Shown here piece by piece: positions 53,779-62,026 of a stretch of DNA of 64,000 bases. A model generated the notes under the pieces. That model made no database searches. It had not been told where the DNA came from and was given only the letters and a program-made list of their open reading frames with translations. Source of the DNA: DATKNA01 sp963755755 (GTDB taxonomy: Bacteria > Actinomycetota > Actinomycetes > Actinomycetales > Kineosporiaceae). The stretch lies in NCBI GenBank assembly GCA_963755755.1, contig CAVWLJ010000004.1:310001-374000 (forward strand). Reading direction: 5' to 3'. Both the position numbers and the translations under genes were made by a program. Positions within the stretch are counted from its first letter, which is position 1, and every line of letters starts with the position of its first letter.

Positions 53779-55347
53779 ATGACGATCGGCGCGTCCCGGG
53801 ACAGCGATCTGACCCTGACCTCTCCGGTCGCCGTCCCCCGTCGTCCCCGGGCTCTGCACGCGGCATCCGCAGCCACTCCTGTCCGTAGTCGTGCTGCTCG
53901 CTCTCCGCTCACCGTTCGTGACCGGCGGGATCGGCGCCACCGGCGGGCCGACGCCGGCACGCTCATCGACCGCTACCGCTGCCTCGCGATCTCGAGCGAC
54001 GCGGCCGCGGCGGCGGTGGCCACCGTGGTGTCCCTGGTCGTCCGGTACGGGATCGCCTGGCCGCTCGCGTATGTCGGGATCAGCCTGCTTGTACCGATCA
54101 TGTGGATCGGGCTCGTCGCGCTCCAGCGCGGCTACGAGTCGAGGTTCCTCGGGACCGGGCCGGAGGAGTACCGCCGGGCGGGCATCGCGTCCCTGGCCTT
54201 GTTCACCCTCATCGCCGTCGCGTCGTTCGTGCTCCGGCGGGACATCTCCCGCGGGTATGTCCTCATCACCGTCCCCGCGGTCCTCCTCCTCTCCCTGGTC
54301 GGCCGGCACCTGCTCCGGGCCTGGATCGCGCGGCTGCGCGTCGCCGGGCACGGGCTGCAGCGCGTGCTGGTCGTCGGGCGGGCGGACGCCGCCGTCTCGG
54401 TCATCGACACCTTCCGCCAGGAGCCGCAGCACGGGCTGCTCGCCGTCGGCGCCTGCGTGCCGGAGTCGGCCGGGATCGCCGTGTCGCACGTCAACGGCGT
54501 GCCCGTCATCGGGGATCCCGACCAGATCATCGACGCCGTCGACACCCTCGAGGCCGACGTGGTGGCGGTCGTCTCCCACCCGGATCTCTCCGGCCAGTCG
54601 CTCCGGCGGCTCTCCTGGGCGCTGGAGGAGCGGTCGGTGGACCTCGTGGTCTCGCCGGGGATCGTCGAGGTCGCCGGGCCCCGGCTCTCGATCCGCCCCG
54701 TCGCCGGCCTGTCCCTGCTGCACCTGGAGCGGCCGACGCTCGGCGGCCCCCGGATGCTGGTCAAGACCGTCTTCGACCGCGTCGTCGCGGCCTTCCTGCT
54801 CCTGCTGGCGTCGCCGGTGCTCGCCGTCGTCGCGCTGGCGATCCGGATCGAGAGCCGGGGGCCCGTGTTCTTCCGCCAGGTGCGGATCGGCGTCGCCGGC
54901 CGCCCGTTCCTGATGCTCAAGTTCCGGTCGATGGTCGGGGACGCCGAGCAGCAGCGGGCCCTGCTCGCCGAGCTCAACGAGGGCAACGGGGTGCTGTTCA
55001 AGATCCGCAACGACCCTCGGGTCACGCGGGTCGGCTCGGTGCTGCGCCGGTTCTCCCTCGACGAGCTGCCGCAGCTCATCAACGTCGTGCGCGGCGACAT
55101 GTCCCTGGTCGGGCCCCGGCCGCCGTTGCCCGAGGAGGTCGAGGGCTACGACGACGACGCCGTGCGGCGCCTGCGCGTTCGGCCGGGCATGACGGGCCTC
55201 TGGCAGGTGAGCGGGCGCAGCGACCTCTCGTGGGAGGAGTCCCTGCGGCTCGACCTGCGATACGTCGACAACTGGTCGATGGCACTGGACCTCTCGATCC
55301 TCTGGCGGACCTGGCGCGCCGTCCTCCACGGCTCCGGCGCCTACTGA
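53779..55347 (+). CDS. Polyprenyl glycosylphosphotransferase (WbaP/CpsE-like)
   Basis: The 522-aa protein is the long form of the sugar transferase family. A basic N terminus is followed by four membrane helices, a CoA-binding-like soluble segment (LQRVLVVGRADAAVSVIDTF; VNGVPVIGDPDQI), a fifth hydrophobic segment VVAAFLLLLASPVLAVVALA and the catalytic domain with GPVFFRQVRIGVAGRPFLML, KFRSMV, LRRFSLDELPQLINVV, SLVGPRPPLP and GMTGLWQVSGRS. It starts polysaccharide synthesis on a polyprenyl carrier. ATG 53779 is preferred because GGAGGA lies 8-9 bases upstream; ATG 53755 is an alternative. It is a second priming enzyme beside that at 26.8 kb. Confidence 0.87.
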   Translation: MTIGASRDSDLTLTSPVAVPRRPRALHAASAATPVRSRAARSPLTVRDRRDRRHRRADAGTLIDRYRCLAISSDAAAAAVATVVSLVVRYGIAWPLAYVGISLLVPIMWIGLVALQRGYESRFLGTGPEEYRRAGIASLALFTLIAVASFVLRRDISRGYVLITVPAVLLLSLVGRHLLRAWIARLRVAGHGLQRVLVVGRADAAVSVIDTFRQEPQHGLLAVGACVPESAGIAVSHVNGVPVIGDPDQIIDAVDTLEADVVAVVSHPDLSGQSLRRLSWALEERSVDLVVSPGIVEVAGPRLSIRPVAGLSLLHLERPTLGGPRMLVKTVFDRVVAAFLLLLASPVLAVVALAIRIESRGPVFFRQVRIGVAGRPFLMLKFRSMVGDAEQQRALLAELNEGNGVLFKIRNDPRVTRVGSVLRRFSLDELPQLINVVRGDMSLVGPRPPLPEEVEGYDDDAVRRLRVRPGMTGLWQVSGRSDLSWEESLRLDLRYVDNWSMALDLSILWRTWRAVLHGSGAY

Positions 55348-55357
55348 CCCACTCCGT

Positions 55358-55474
55358 CTGATCCGCCGGCCTGATCCGCCGGCCTGATCCGCGGGCCTGA
55401 TTCCCTGCGGGCTGCCCCGGGCCTGATCCGCGGGCCTGATCCGCGGGCCTGATCCGCGGGCCTGATCCGCGGGC
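55358..55474. repeat. Tandem array of a 13-bp unit
   Basis: The unit CTGATCCGCGGGC begins at 55358, 55371, 55384, 55423, 55436, 55449 and 55462. The first two read CCGCCGGC in place of CCGCGGGC, and two degenerate units fill 55397-55422. The array starts 11 bases after the polyprenyl glycosylphosphotransferase stop and ends 14 bases before the stop of the gene on the other strand. Confidence 0.85.
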
Positions 55475-55487
55475 CTCGGGGTCCGCG

Positions 55488-55898
55488 TCATGCCGAGCAG
55501 GCCAGCAGCGGTCCTGGATCGTCCTGCTCGGCGTAGTCCTGCTCGGCGTCGTCCTGTTCGGCGTCGGCCTCGAGGTCGGTCAAAGCCGGCAGGGGGAGCC
55601 GGGCGAGCCAGCGAGGGGGCTCCGGCACGTCGTCGGCGGGCTCGGGGACCGGCGGGGCCTCGGCAGGACTGACGTCGTTGCGCGCCAGGATCTCCCCGTA
55701 GTCGTGGTGCCGGACCTCGGCCGCCATCGCTTCCTCGGCGAGCCGGACGGTCTCCTCGGCCTCGTCCCTCCGGCCCCGCCGGTAGGCGGCGCGCAGCGTG
55801 GTGTTCACCCACGCGAGGAGGGTCCGATCGGCCGCCCGGCGATCGCGTCGTAGGTCGAGCAGAGATTGCAGGTCCGGCGGCGACGGGGGAGGCGTCAC
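55488..55898 (-). CDS. Hypothetical protein coupled to the DUF222/HNH gene
   Basis: The 136-aa protein is not recognised. It has an Arg-rich N-terminal helix (LLDLRRDRRAADRTLLAWV), an acidic middle with RHHDYGEILARND, a Pro-rich stretch and a tail of three near-identical pentapeptides (AEQDD, AEQDY, AEQDD) coded by 15-bp repeats. Its GTG overlaps the stop of the HNH gene (GTGA), which favours real translation. No domain or membrane segment is seen. Confidence 0.5.
   Translation of the reverse strand: MTPPPSPPDLQSLLDLRRDRRAADRTLLAWVNTTLRAAYRRGRRDEAEETVRLAEEAMAAEVRHHDYGEILARNDVSPAEAPPVPEPADDVPEPPRWLARLPLPALTDLEADAEQDDAEQDYAEQDDPGPLLACSA
55521..55565. repeat. Three tandem 15-bp units inside a coding region
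   Basis: GTCCTGCTCGGCGTA, GTCCTGCTCGGCGTC and GTCCTGTTCGGCGTC follow one another. On the minus strand they encode the AEQD repeats near the end of the hypothetical protein. Confidence 0.8.
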
Positions 55899-57885
55899 TG
55901 GTGGCGTCCTGCTGCCATACGTGAGCCCGGCGCTGGTGGTCCAGATCCATCGCTGGGGCGGCCGTGGCCGGCCGTCGGCGCTCGCGCCGTGGTCGCTCGT
56001 CCCGGCCGAACCGGTAGGGGCCCCTTGGTCGCTCGGATCGTCGGGTTGTTCCGTTCGGTGTGGTCCGTCCGGTCTGTGGGGTCAGCGTGGACCGCGATCA
56101 AACCGGCGGTCTTCAGTCGATGGTGGGCGCGGCACAACGGCTGCAGGTTGCAGCTGCACGTAGCGCCCGCGGGGTAGGGGACGCGATGGTCGATGTCGCA
56201 GCGTGCCGCCGGGATGCGACAGCCGGGGAACACGCAGAAGGGGTGGACCCGCCGGACCAGGTCCGCGAGCCGTGACGGGGGGTCGTGCTTCGGGGTGCTG
56301 ACGGGGCGGCCGACACCCAGGACGGTGTGGTGTTCGTCGTCGACGACGACGCAGCGCCAGGTCGTGGTCCGGGGGTTGAGCCGGGCCGCGTCGCGGGCGA
56401 TCTGACGGGCCAGCGCTCCGGCGATGGGGCCGTAGCCGTCGAGGATGCCGGGGTCGTCGGCGATCTCCAGGAAGGTGGTGAGCGGCAGGGTCAGGGCGAA
56501 CGCCGCTCCTCCCGCCCCGCCGCTCCTCCCGCACCCGCCGACCACGCGTCCCGTCGTCCCTCGTCCTCACCTGAGCCGGTGTCCTGACCCGCGCCGGTGT
56601 CCTGACCCGTGCCGGCGCTGACGAGGTCGTCGTGCATCTCCCCGCCGAACGCCGCCCGCCCGCTGGATGCACTGTTCGCCCCGGAACGCTCGGGCCTCGA
56701 CCGTTCGGACTGGGACGGCTCGGCGCCCAAGGCGATCGGGGCTCCGGTCAGTGGTCTGCAGGCCGGTGACGCGGGTGACGAGTTCGTCCAGCCGGAGCTG
56801 GTCGAGCGTGCGTCCGTCACCACCACGCTTGGCCTGACGTGCCGCCGCGGTCAGGGCACTCCACATCGCGGCCACCTGTTCCGCGCCGGTGCTGGCTTCG
56901 AGTCGGCCCATCCCGTCCGGATCCATGCGCGTGCTCACGCACCGGCGGTCGCGCGCGGCCCTCGCCCGTTCCGCGGCGGCTTCGGCGTCCAGCGCCGCGA
57001 TCGTGGCTTCGATCGCCGCAGCGAGGCCGGGCAGCGTCATCCGGGTCACCTGGGGGAGCGGCGCTGCGTCGACGCGGTCGTCCAAGACCGGCTCGAGGGC
57101 GTCGAGCGCGGCCAGGTCCTCGTCGGGGATGAGGGTGCGTTCGACCAGGCGGGCCAGGACGGCGTCGGTGCCGACACCGAGGCGGTGCGTCAGCAGCTGG
57201 ATCTTCGGCCAATCCAGGAGACCGGCCTGCAACAGGCGGGCGGTGCGGGGGAGCTTTCCGTCGAGCAGGATCAGATCGGCCGCGAGCACCCGATCGGCAG
57301 CGCGGGACTGGCTCAGCCCGCAGGCCAGGGAGACCTCGGCGGCGACGCACTCCTCGACCATGTCGGCCGGCGTCGGCATGCGGAGCCGGGCTCGACGCAC
57401 GGCGGCGTCCCACGCTGCGTCGGCGCGCTCCCGGATGTCGCCATCCGGATCCTCCGTGTCGGCGCCCGCGACGCCGCCAACACTGTGATCGCCGTCGCCG
57501 CCGGGAGCGCTGGGAAGGGGAGCGCCGGGAGCGCCGGTGCCCCCGCGAGCGCCAGCGACGGCGCGACCTGCACCGTCCGCCGCGCGGGTCTCGTTCGCGG
57601 GCGACGGTGGGTGGGCCCGCCAGCGCGTCAGGAGAGCGGCGATCGTCGCCAGCTGCGACCAGAGCGCCCACCCCTCCAAGCGGAAGCCTGCGCCCGCCAT
57701 CCGCACGAGTCCTGCGGCGGAACCGGCGCAGGGGTCCGCTGCGGCCCCCGCGACGGCGGCCGCCAGGTGCTGCGCGAGCGGTGGACCGAGGAGCTGACGG
57801 CACTGGGCTGCTGAATGGTGTCTTCGCCGGCGGCCGCCGGTGCGGCGGAGGCGTGTCCCGACGGGAGTCCCAAGGCGGAGCGCAT
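55895..57885 (-). CDS. DUF222 domain HNH endonuclease-like protein (13E12 family), frameshifted
   Basis: The protein of about 660 aa has the DUF222 region (GFRLEGWALWSQLATIAALL; SQSRAADRVLAADLILLDGK; AGLLDWPKIQLLTHRLG; ARDRRCVSTRMDPDGMGRL) and a C-terminal HNH domain: HPFCVFPGCRIPAARCDIDH followed by NLQPLCRAHHRLKT. Such genes are multicopy in many actinobacteria and also called REP13E12 proteins; their role is unknown, possibly a mobile nuclease. Three indels, near 57795, 56760 and 56500, divide the frames. The start ATG 57885 (MRSALGLPSG) is the best guess. A LexA-like box lies 78 bases upstream. Confidence 0.82.
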
Positions 57886-58443
57886 GCGAGAACCAGGCGC
57901 AGTGCGGTATGCGACGTCATCGTCATCCTCGCGCCGACCGTCCCCCATCACAACCCCCCGTCTCGAACATCTGTACGAATTCTACCGAGATTCGAGTTCG
58001 CGTGCGAGAGGAGAACGAGGTTGTGGACAACTTCTCGCGACCTCGGTCCCGAGGGAAGCGTGACGGGCAGCAAGAGATGAGGCCGGGCGAATCTCGCGAG
58101 CCGGCCAGCCGACAGGTGAATCGAGCGAACGGAATCGACCAGACCCGGTTCCCGCGCCGGGGTCTACGGAGGCCCTCGGGGGCGACGGGCCAGGGAATCG
58201 AGCAGAGGCATCAACGGTATGCCGTTGCCAGTACGGCTCCCGTCGGCTGCCAAGTGAAGGTCACGCCACGCCCGACCGTGACGCCTCAGGGAGGGTGTTG
58301 GGCGCAGGTGCCCCTGGCATCGGGCGCGGCAACGCCGACCGCGTCCGCACCCAGCGCCGACTGTCAGTTGCGCAGGGCCGCCTGCCGTCATCCTGCGGAC
58401 CAGTCGCCGCCGGACCCTTCCCTGACGAACCAGCGCGCGCGGA
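57886..58443. other. 558-bp region without a convincing gene
   Basis: Between the 5' end of the HNH gene and the 3' end of rmlD no frame shows protein-like sequence. It holds the SOS-type box (57963-57978) and a small inverted repeat CAACGG/CCGTTG at 58212-58227. The stretch 57960-58080 is less G+C rich than the rest, as expected for a promoter region. Confidence 0.5.
57963..57978. promoter_or_regulatory. LexA-type SOS box upstream of the HNH gene
   Basis: TCGAACATCTGTACGA agrees with the actinobacterial SOS box TCGAAC-N4-GTTCGA at all fixed positions but one (A for T in the second half). On the minus strand it lies 78 bases before the likely start of the HNH gene. Confidence 0.6.
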
Positions 58444-59317
58444 CTACCCCGAGCGCGCGCCGGTCAGCAGTGACGTCTCGGCCGCCGCCCGCCGGAGGGA
58501 CTCCTCCCAGTCCGGCAGTGGCGGCAGTCCCGCCCGCTGCCACGCCCCGTGCCCCAGCACCGACCACGCCGGCCGCGGGGCCGGCCGGACGAACGCGGCG
58601 GAGGTGGTGGGGCGCACCCGGTCCGGGTCCGCGCCGAGCAGCGCGAAGACGGCCCGTGCCAGCCCGAACCAGGTCGTCCGGCCGCTCGACGTCGCGTGAT
58701 AGGTCCCCGCGGGCGGATCGGCCCGCAGCACCTCGAGCACCCGTGCGGCGACGTCCAGCGACCAGGTCGGCTGCCCGGTCTGGTCGTCGACGACGTCGAT
58801 CACCTCGCGCGAGCGCTCCAGGCCGGCCATCGTCCGCACGAAGTTCGGCCCGTGCTCGCCGTAGAGCCACGCCGTCCGCAGGATCCAGTGCCGACCCGGC
58901 AGATGTGCCCGCACCGCCCACTCACCCGGCCGCCTTGGTGCGGCCGTACGCGCTCCGCGGCGCCACCGGATCGTCCTCGCGGTACGGCGCGCCACCCGCG
59001 GTGCCGTCGAACACGTAGTCCGTGGAGACGTGCACGAGCCGCGCCCCGGCGTCCCAACAGGCACGGGCCAGGTGAGCGGCACCCACGGCGTTCACCGCGA
59101 ACGCCTCCGCCTCGTGCGTCTCGGCGTCGTCCACCGCCGTCCACGCCGCGCAGTTCACGACCACGTCGTGGCCGCTCACGGCCGCGGCGACCGCGGCCGG
59201 ATCGGTCACGTCCAGAGCGCGACGGCCCGCGGGCGTCGGCGACAGGCCCGCGGACGAAAGCGTCGCCACGACGTCCCGCCCGAGCATCCCCTCGGCGCCG
59301 GTGACCAGGACCTTCAT
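58444..59317 (-). CDS. rfbD: dTDP-4-dehydrorhamnose reductase, frameshifted
   Basis: RmlD makes the last step to dTDP-L-rhamnose with NAD(P)H. The first frame has VLVTGAEGMLGRDVV, VVNCAAWTAVDDAE, HVSTDYVFDG and SAYGRTKAAG (catalytic Tyr-x3-Lys). After an indel at about 58930 it continues GEWAVRAHLPGRHWILRTAW, VDDQTGQPTWSLDVA and the C-terminal RPAWSVLGHGAW. Rhamnose links arabinogalactan or other glycans to peptidoglycan in related bacteria. The ATG overlaps the stop of rmlB (ATGA). Confidence 0.9.
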
Positions 59318-60315
59318 GCGGGCAGCAGCGCCGCCGCCCGCGCCCGCATGTGTTCCCACCACGCGCGGTTGTCGCGGTACCAGGCGACCGTGGCGGCCAG
59401 CCCGGACTCGAACGGCACCTGCGGCGCGTAGCCGAGCTCGGTCATGATCTTCGTCGGATCGAGGCTGTAGCGGCGGTCGTGGCCCTTGCGGTCCGGCACC
59501 TGCCGCACCCGCGACCAGTCCGCCCCGCACGCGTCGAGCAGCCGCTCGGTGAGCTCGCGGTTGGTCAGCTCGGTGCCGCCGCCGATGTTGTAGACCTCGC
59601 CCGCCCGCCCGCGCGTGAGCACGAGCTGGATGCCGCGGCAGTGGTCGTCGACGTGCAGCCAGTCGCGCACGTTGCCGCCGTCGCCGTAGAGCGGCACGCT
59701 GCCGCCGTCCAGCAGCGTGGTCACGAACAGCGGGATGACCTTCTCCGGGAACTGGTAGGGCCCGTAGTTGTTCGAGCAGCGGGTGATCCGGACGTCGAGA
59801 CCGTGCGTGACCCCGTAGGCCCGGGCCATCAGGTCCGAGCCGGCCTTGCTCGCGGCGTACGGCGAGTTCGGCTCGAGGGCGTGCGTCTCCGACCACGACC
59901 CCACCGGGATCGAGCCGTACACCTCGTCGGTCGACACGTGGAGGAACCGCGGCAGGCCCACCCGCACGGCCGCCTCGAGCAGCGTCTGGGTGCCGAGCAC
60001 GTTCGTCCGCACGAACTCGCCGCCGGCGACGATCGATCGGTCGACGTGCGACTCGGCGGCGAAGTGGACGACGGCGTCCGCGCCCGCGAGCACCGCCTCG
60101 ACCGCCTCGGCATCGCACACGTCGCCCTCGACCACCGTCAGGCGAGGGTCGTCGAGCACCGCGCCGAGGTTGGAGCGGTCACCGGCGTAGGTGAACGCGT
60201 CGAGGACGACCACCTCGGCGCCGCCGGGGAGCGCGAACGCGGGGTCGCCCCCGAGCAGGTGTCGGACGTAGGTGGAGCCGATGAATCCGGCACCTCCCGT
60301 GACGACGATCTTCAC
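59314..60315 (-). CDS. rfbB: dTDP-glucose 4,6-dehydratase
   Basis: RmlB converts dTDP-glucose to the 4-keto-6-deoxy sugar. The 333-aa protein has VVTGGAGFIGSTYVRHLL, DAFTYAGDRSNL, HFAAESHVDRSI, HVSTDEVYGSI, the catalytic SPYAASKAGSD, TRCSNNYGPYQFPEK, GDGGNVRDWLHVDDHCRGI and GHDRRYSLDPTKI. GTG 60315 is chosen because AGGAG lies 4 bases upstream; TACATT at 60344-60349 on the minus strand is a good -10 box. It is divergent from rmlC. Confidence 0.94.
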   Translation of the reverse strand: MKIVVTGGAGFIGSTYVRHLLGGDPAFALPGGAEVVVLDAFTYAGDRSNLGAVLDDPRLTVVEGDVCDAEAVEAVLAGADAVVHFAAESHVDRSIVAGGEFVRTNVLGTQTLLEAAVRVGLPRFLHVSTDEVYGSIPVGSWSETHALEPNSPYAASKAGSDLMARAYGVTHGLDVRITRCSNNYGPYQFPEKVIPLFVTTLLDGGSVPLYGDGGNVRDWLHVDDHCRGIQLVLTRGRAGEVYNIGGGTELTNRELTERLLDACGADWSRVRQVPDRKGHDRRYSLDPTKIMTELGYAPQVPFESGLAATVAWYRDNRAWWEHMRARAAALLPA

Positions 60316-60385
60316 GGCACTCCTGGGGTCGGGGAACGGCGCCAATGTAGCGGCGGATCCGGCCCGGCCACCGCGACTTCGTCCC

Positions 60386-60391
60386 TACGAT
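60386..60391 (+). promoter_or_regulatory. -10 box of rmlC, leaderless type
   Basis: TACGAT overlaps the in-frame ATG at 60390 and stands 7 bases before the in-frame GTG at 60399, so the GTG is the likelier start. Confidence 0.5.
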
Positions 60392-60398
60392 GGCCGCC

Positions 60399-61010
60399 GT
60401 GCAGTCCACGCCCACCGCCGTCCCCGATGCCGTCGTCCTGACCCCGCGCCAGCACGGCGACGACCGCGGGACCTTCCTCGAGTGGTTCCGGTTCGAGGAG
60501 CTCGAAGGGCTCGGGCACCCGTTCCGGCTCGCGCAGGCCAACGCCTCGATCTCGCGGCCCGGTGTCGTCCGCGGCATCCACTACTCCGACGTCCCGCCGG
60601 GCCAGGCCAAGTACGTCACCTGCGTGCGCGGGGCGGTGCTGGACGTCGTCGTCGACCTGCGCGTCGGCTCGCCCTCGTTCGGCACCTGGGACGCCGTCCG
60701 CCTGGACGATGCCGACCGCCGGGTGCTCTACCTCGCGGAGGGGCTCGGGCACGGCTTCTGCGCGCTCGAGCCCGACAGCACGGTCGTGTACCTCTGCAAC
60801 GACGTCTACCGGCCGGACGCCGAGCACGCCGTGCACCCGCTCGACCCGGAGCTCGGGATCGCCTGGCCGGCGGACGCGCCGGTGCTCTCACCGAAGGACG
60901 CCGCCGCCCCGACGCTGGCCCAGGCGCGCGCCTCCGGCGCCCTGCCCGACTACCAACAGTGCCTGCGCCGTTACGCGGAAGCGCGGTCGGTGGTCGCCGC
61001 CGTCGAGTAG
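60399..61010 (+). CDS. rfbC: dTDP-4-dehydrorhamnose 3,5-epimerase
   Basis: RmlC epimerises C3 and C5 of dTDP-4-keto-6-deoxyglucose. The 203-aa cupin has FLEWFRFEELEGLGHPFRLA, QANASISRPGVVRGIHYSDV with the catalytic His, PPGQAKYVTCVRGAVLDVVV, ERLGHGFCALE-type metal-free core residues (EGLGHGFCAL) and YLCNDVY with the catalytic Tyr. It runs with rmlA, 11 bases downstream. Confidence 0.93.
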   Translation: MQSTPTAVPDAVVLTPRQHGDDRGTFLEWFRFEELEGLGHPFRLAQANASISRPGVVRGIHYSDVPPGQAKYVTCVRGAVLDVVVDLRVGSPSFGTWDAVRLDDADRRVLYLAEGLGHGFCALEPDSTVVYLCNDVYRPDAEHAVHPLDPELGIAWPADAPVLSPKDAAAPTLAQARASGALPDYQQCLRRYAEARSVVAAVE

Positions 61011-61021
61011 CGTTGGCACCC

Positions 61022-61912
61022 ATGCGCGGGATCATCCTGGCCGGCGGCACGGGGACCCGGCTGCACCCGATCACCCGGGCCATCAGCAAGCAGCTCATGC
61101 CGGTCTTCGACAAGCCGATGATCTACTATCCGCTGTCGACGCTCATGCTGGCCGGCATCCGCGAGGTCCTCGTCATCACCGCCCCCGACGACGCGCCGCA
61201 GTTCCGGCGACTGCTCGGCGACGGCTCGGACCTCGGGATGCGGATCGAGTACGCGAGCCAGCCGCGGCCCGAGGGGCTGGCGCAGGCCTTCCTGATCGGA
61301 GCGGACTTCCTCGGCGGGCAGGCGGCCGCACTCGCGCTGGGCGACAACATCTTCCACGGCGCCGGCCTCGGCACCTCGCTGCGGGGGTACGCGGACCTCA
61401 AGGGCGGCCGGATCTTCGCGTACCGGGTCGCCGACCCCAGCGCGTACGGCGTGGTGGAGTTCGACGACGCGGGCCTCGTGCTCTCGATCGAGGAGAAGCC
61501 CGCGCGGGCGCGCAGCCCCTACGCGGTGCCCGGGCTCTACTTCTACGACGCCGACGTCGTCGACATCGCGCGCGGCATCCGGCCCAGCCCGCGGGGTGAG
61601 CTGGAGATCACGGACGTCAACGAGGCCTACCGGCAGCGGGGGGCGCTGCGGGTGACCGTCCTCGAGCGCGGCACGGCCTGGCTCGACACCGGCACCTTCG
61701 ACTCGCTCGTGGCCGCCGCGGAGTTCGTCCGGGTCGTCGAGCAGCGCCAGGGCCTCAAGATCGGGTGCATCGAGGAGGTCGCCTGGCGGCAGGGATGGAT
61801 CGACGACCAGCAGCTGTTGAGGCTCGCGGAGCCGCTGCGCCGCAGTGGGTACGGAGACCATCTGATCGCCCTCCTCGAGCAGGGCGCCAGGGCCGTACCG
61901 CTCGGCCGGTAG
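61022..61912 (+). CDS. rfbA: Glucose-1-phosphate thymidylyltransferase
   Basis: RmlA makes dTDP-glucose, the first committed step to dTDP-rhamnose, and is usually inhibited by the end product. The 296-aa protein has GIILAGGTGTRLHPITRAIS, KQLMPVFDKPMIYYPLS, LALGDNIFHG, SAYGVVEFD and IEEKPARARSPYAVPGLYFY and AWLDTGTFDSL. TAGCGT at 61008-61013, across the rmlC stop, may give a separate promoter. Confidence 0.95.
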   Translation: MRGIILAGGTGTRLHPITRAISKQLMPVFDKPMIYYPLSTLMLAGIREVLVITAPDDAPQFRRLLGDGSDLGMRIEYASQPRPEGLAQAFLIGADFLGGQAAALALGDNIFHGAGLGTSLRGYADLKGGRIFAYRVADPSAYGVVEFDDAGLVLSIEEKPARARSPYAVPGLYFYDADVVDIARGIRPSPRGELEITDVNEAYRQRGALRVTVLERGTAWLDTGTFDSLVAAAEFVRVVEQRQGLKIGCIEEVAWRQGWIDDQQLLRLAEPLRRSGYGDHLIALLEQGARAVPLGR

Positions 61913-61922
61913 CAGCGGGCCG

Positions 61923-61950
61923 GCGGCACCGCGCCCCGTGTCGGTGCCGC
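61923..61950 (+). terminator. Hairpin after rmlA
   Basis: GCGGCACCG (61923-61931) pairs with CGGTGCCGC (61942-61950), 9 bp with a 10-base loop, 11 bases after the rmlA stop. Confidence 0.55.
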
Positions 61951-61954
61951 GACG

Positions 61955-61960
61955 TAGGCT
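61955..61960 (+). promoter_or_regulatory. Possible -10 box of mfd
   Basis: TAGGCT, just after the rmlA terminator and about 67 bases before the ATG of mfd. Confidence 0.35.
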
Positions 61961-62026
61961 GTTCGCGCCGCACCGTGCTCCCCGGAGCGCGCGCACCCCG
62001 ATCCCGGTGAAGGTCACTGCCACCTC

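Noticed and set aside
55358..55474. CRISPR array
   Set aside because: Units of 13 bp are directly adjacent with no unique spacers, and no cas genes are near.
52144..55950. A 1268-codon open frame on the minus strand across rplY, pth and the glycosylphosphotransferase gene
   Set aside because: It is antisense to three well-supported genes, has low-complexity Arg/Gly/Pro/Asp-rich sequence, and stays open only because of the third-position G/C bias of the genes opposite.
58164..58391. A 75-codon minus-strand gene upstream of the HNH gene
   Set aside because: Arg/Gly-rich random-looking peptide with no ribosome binding site, lying in a gap.
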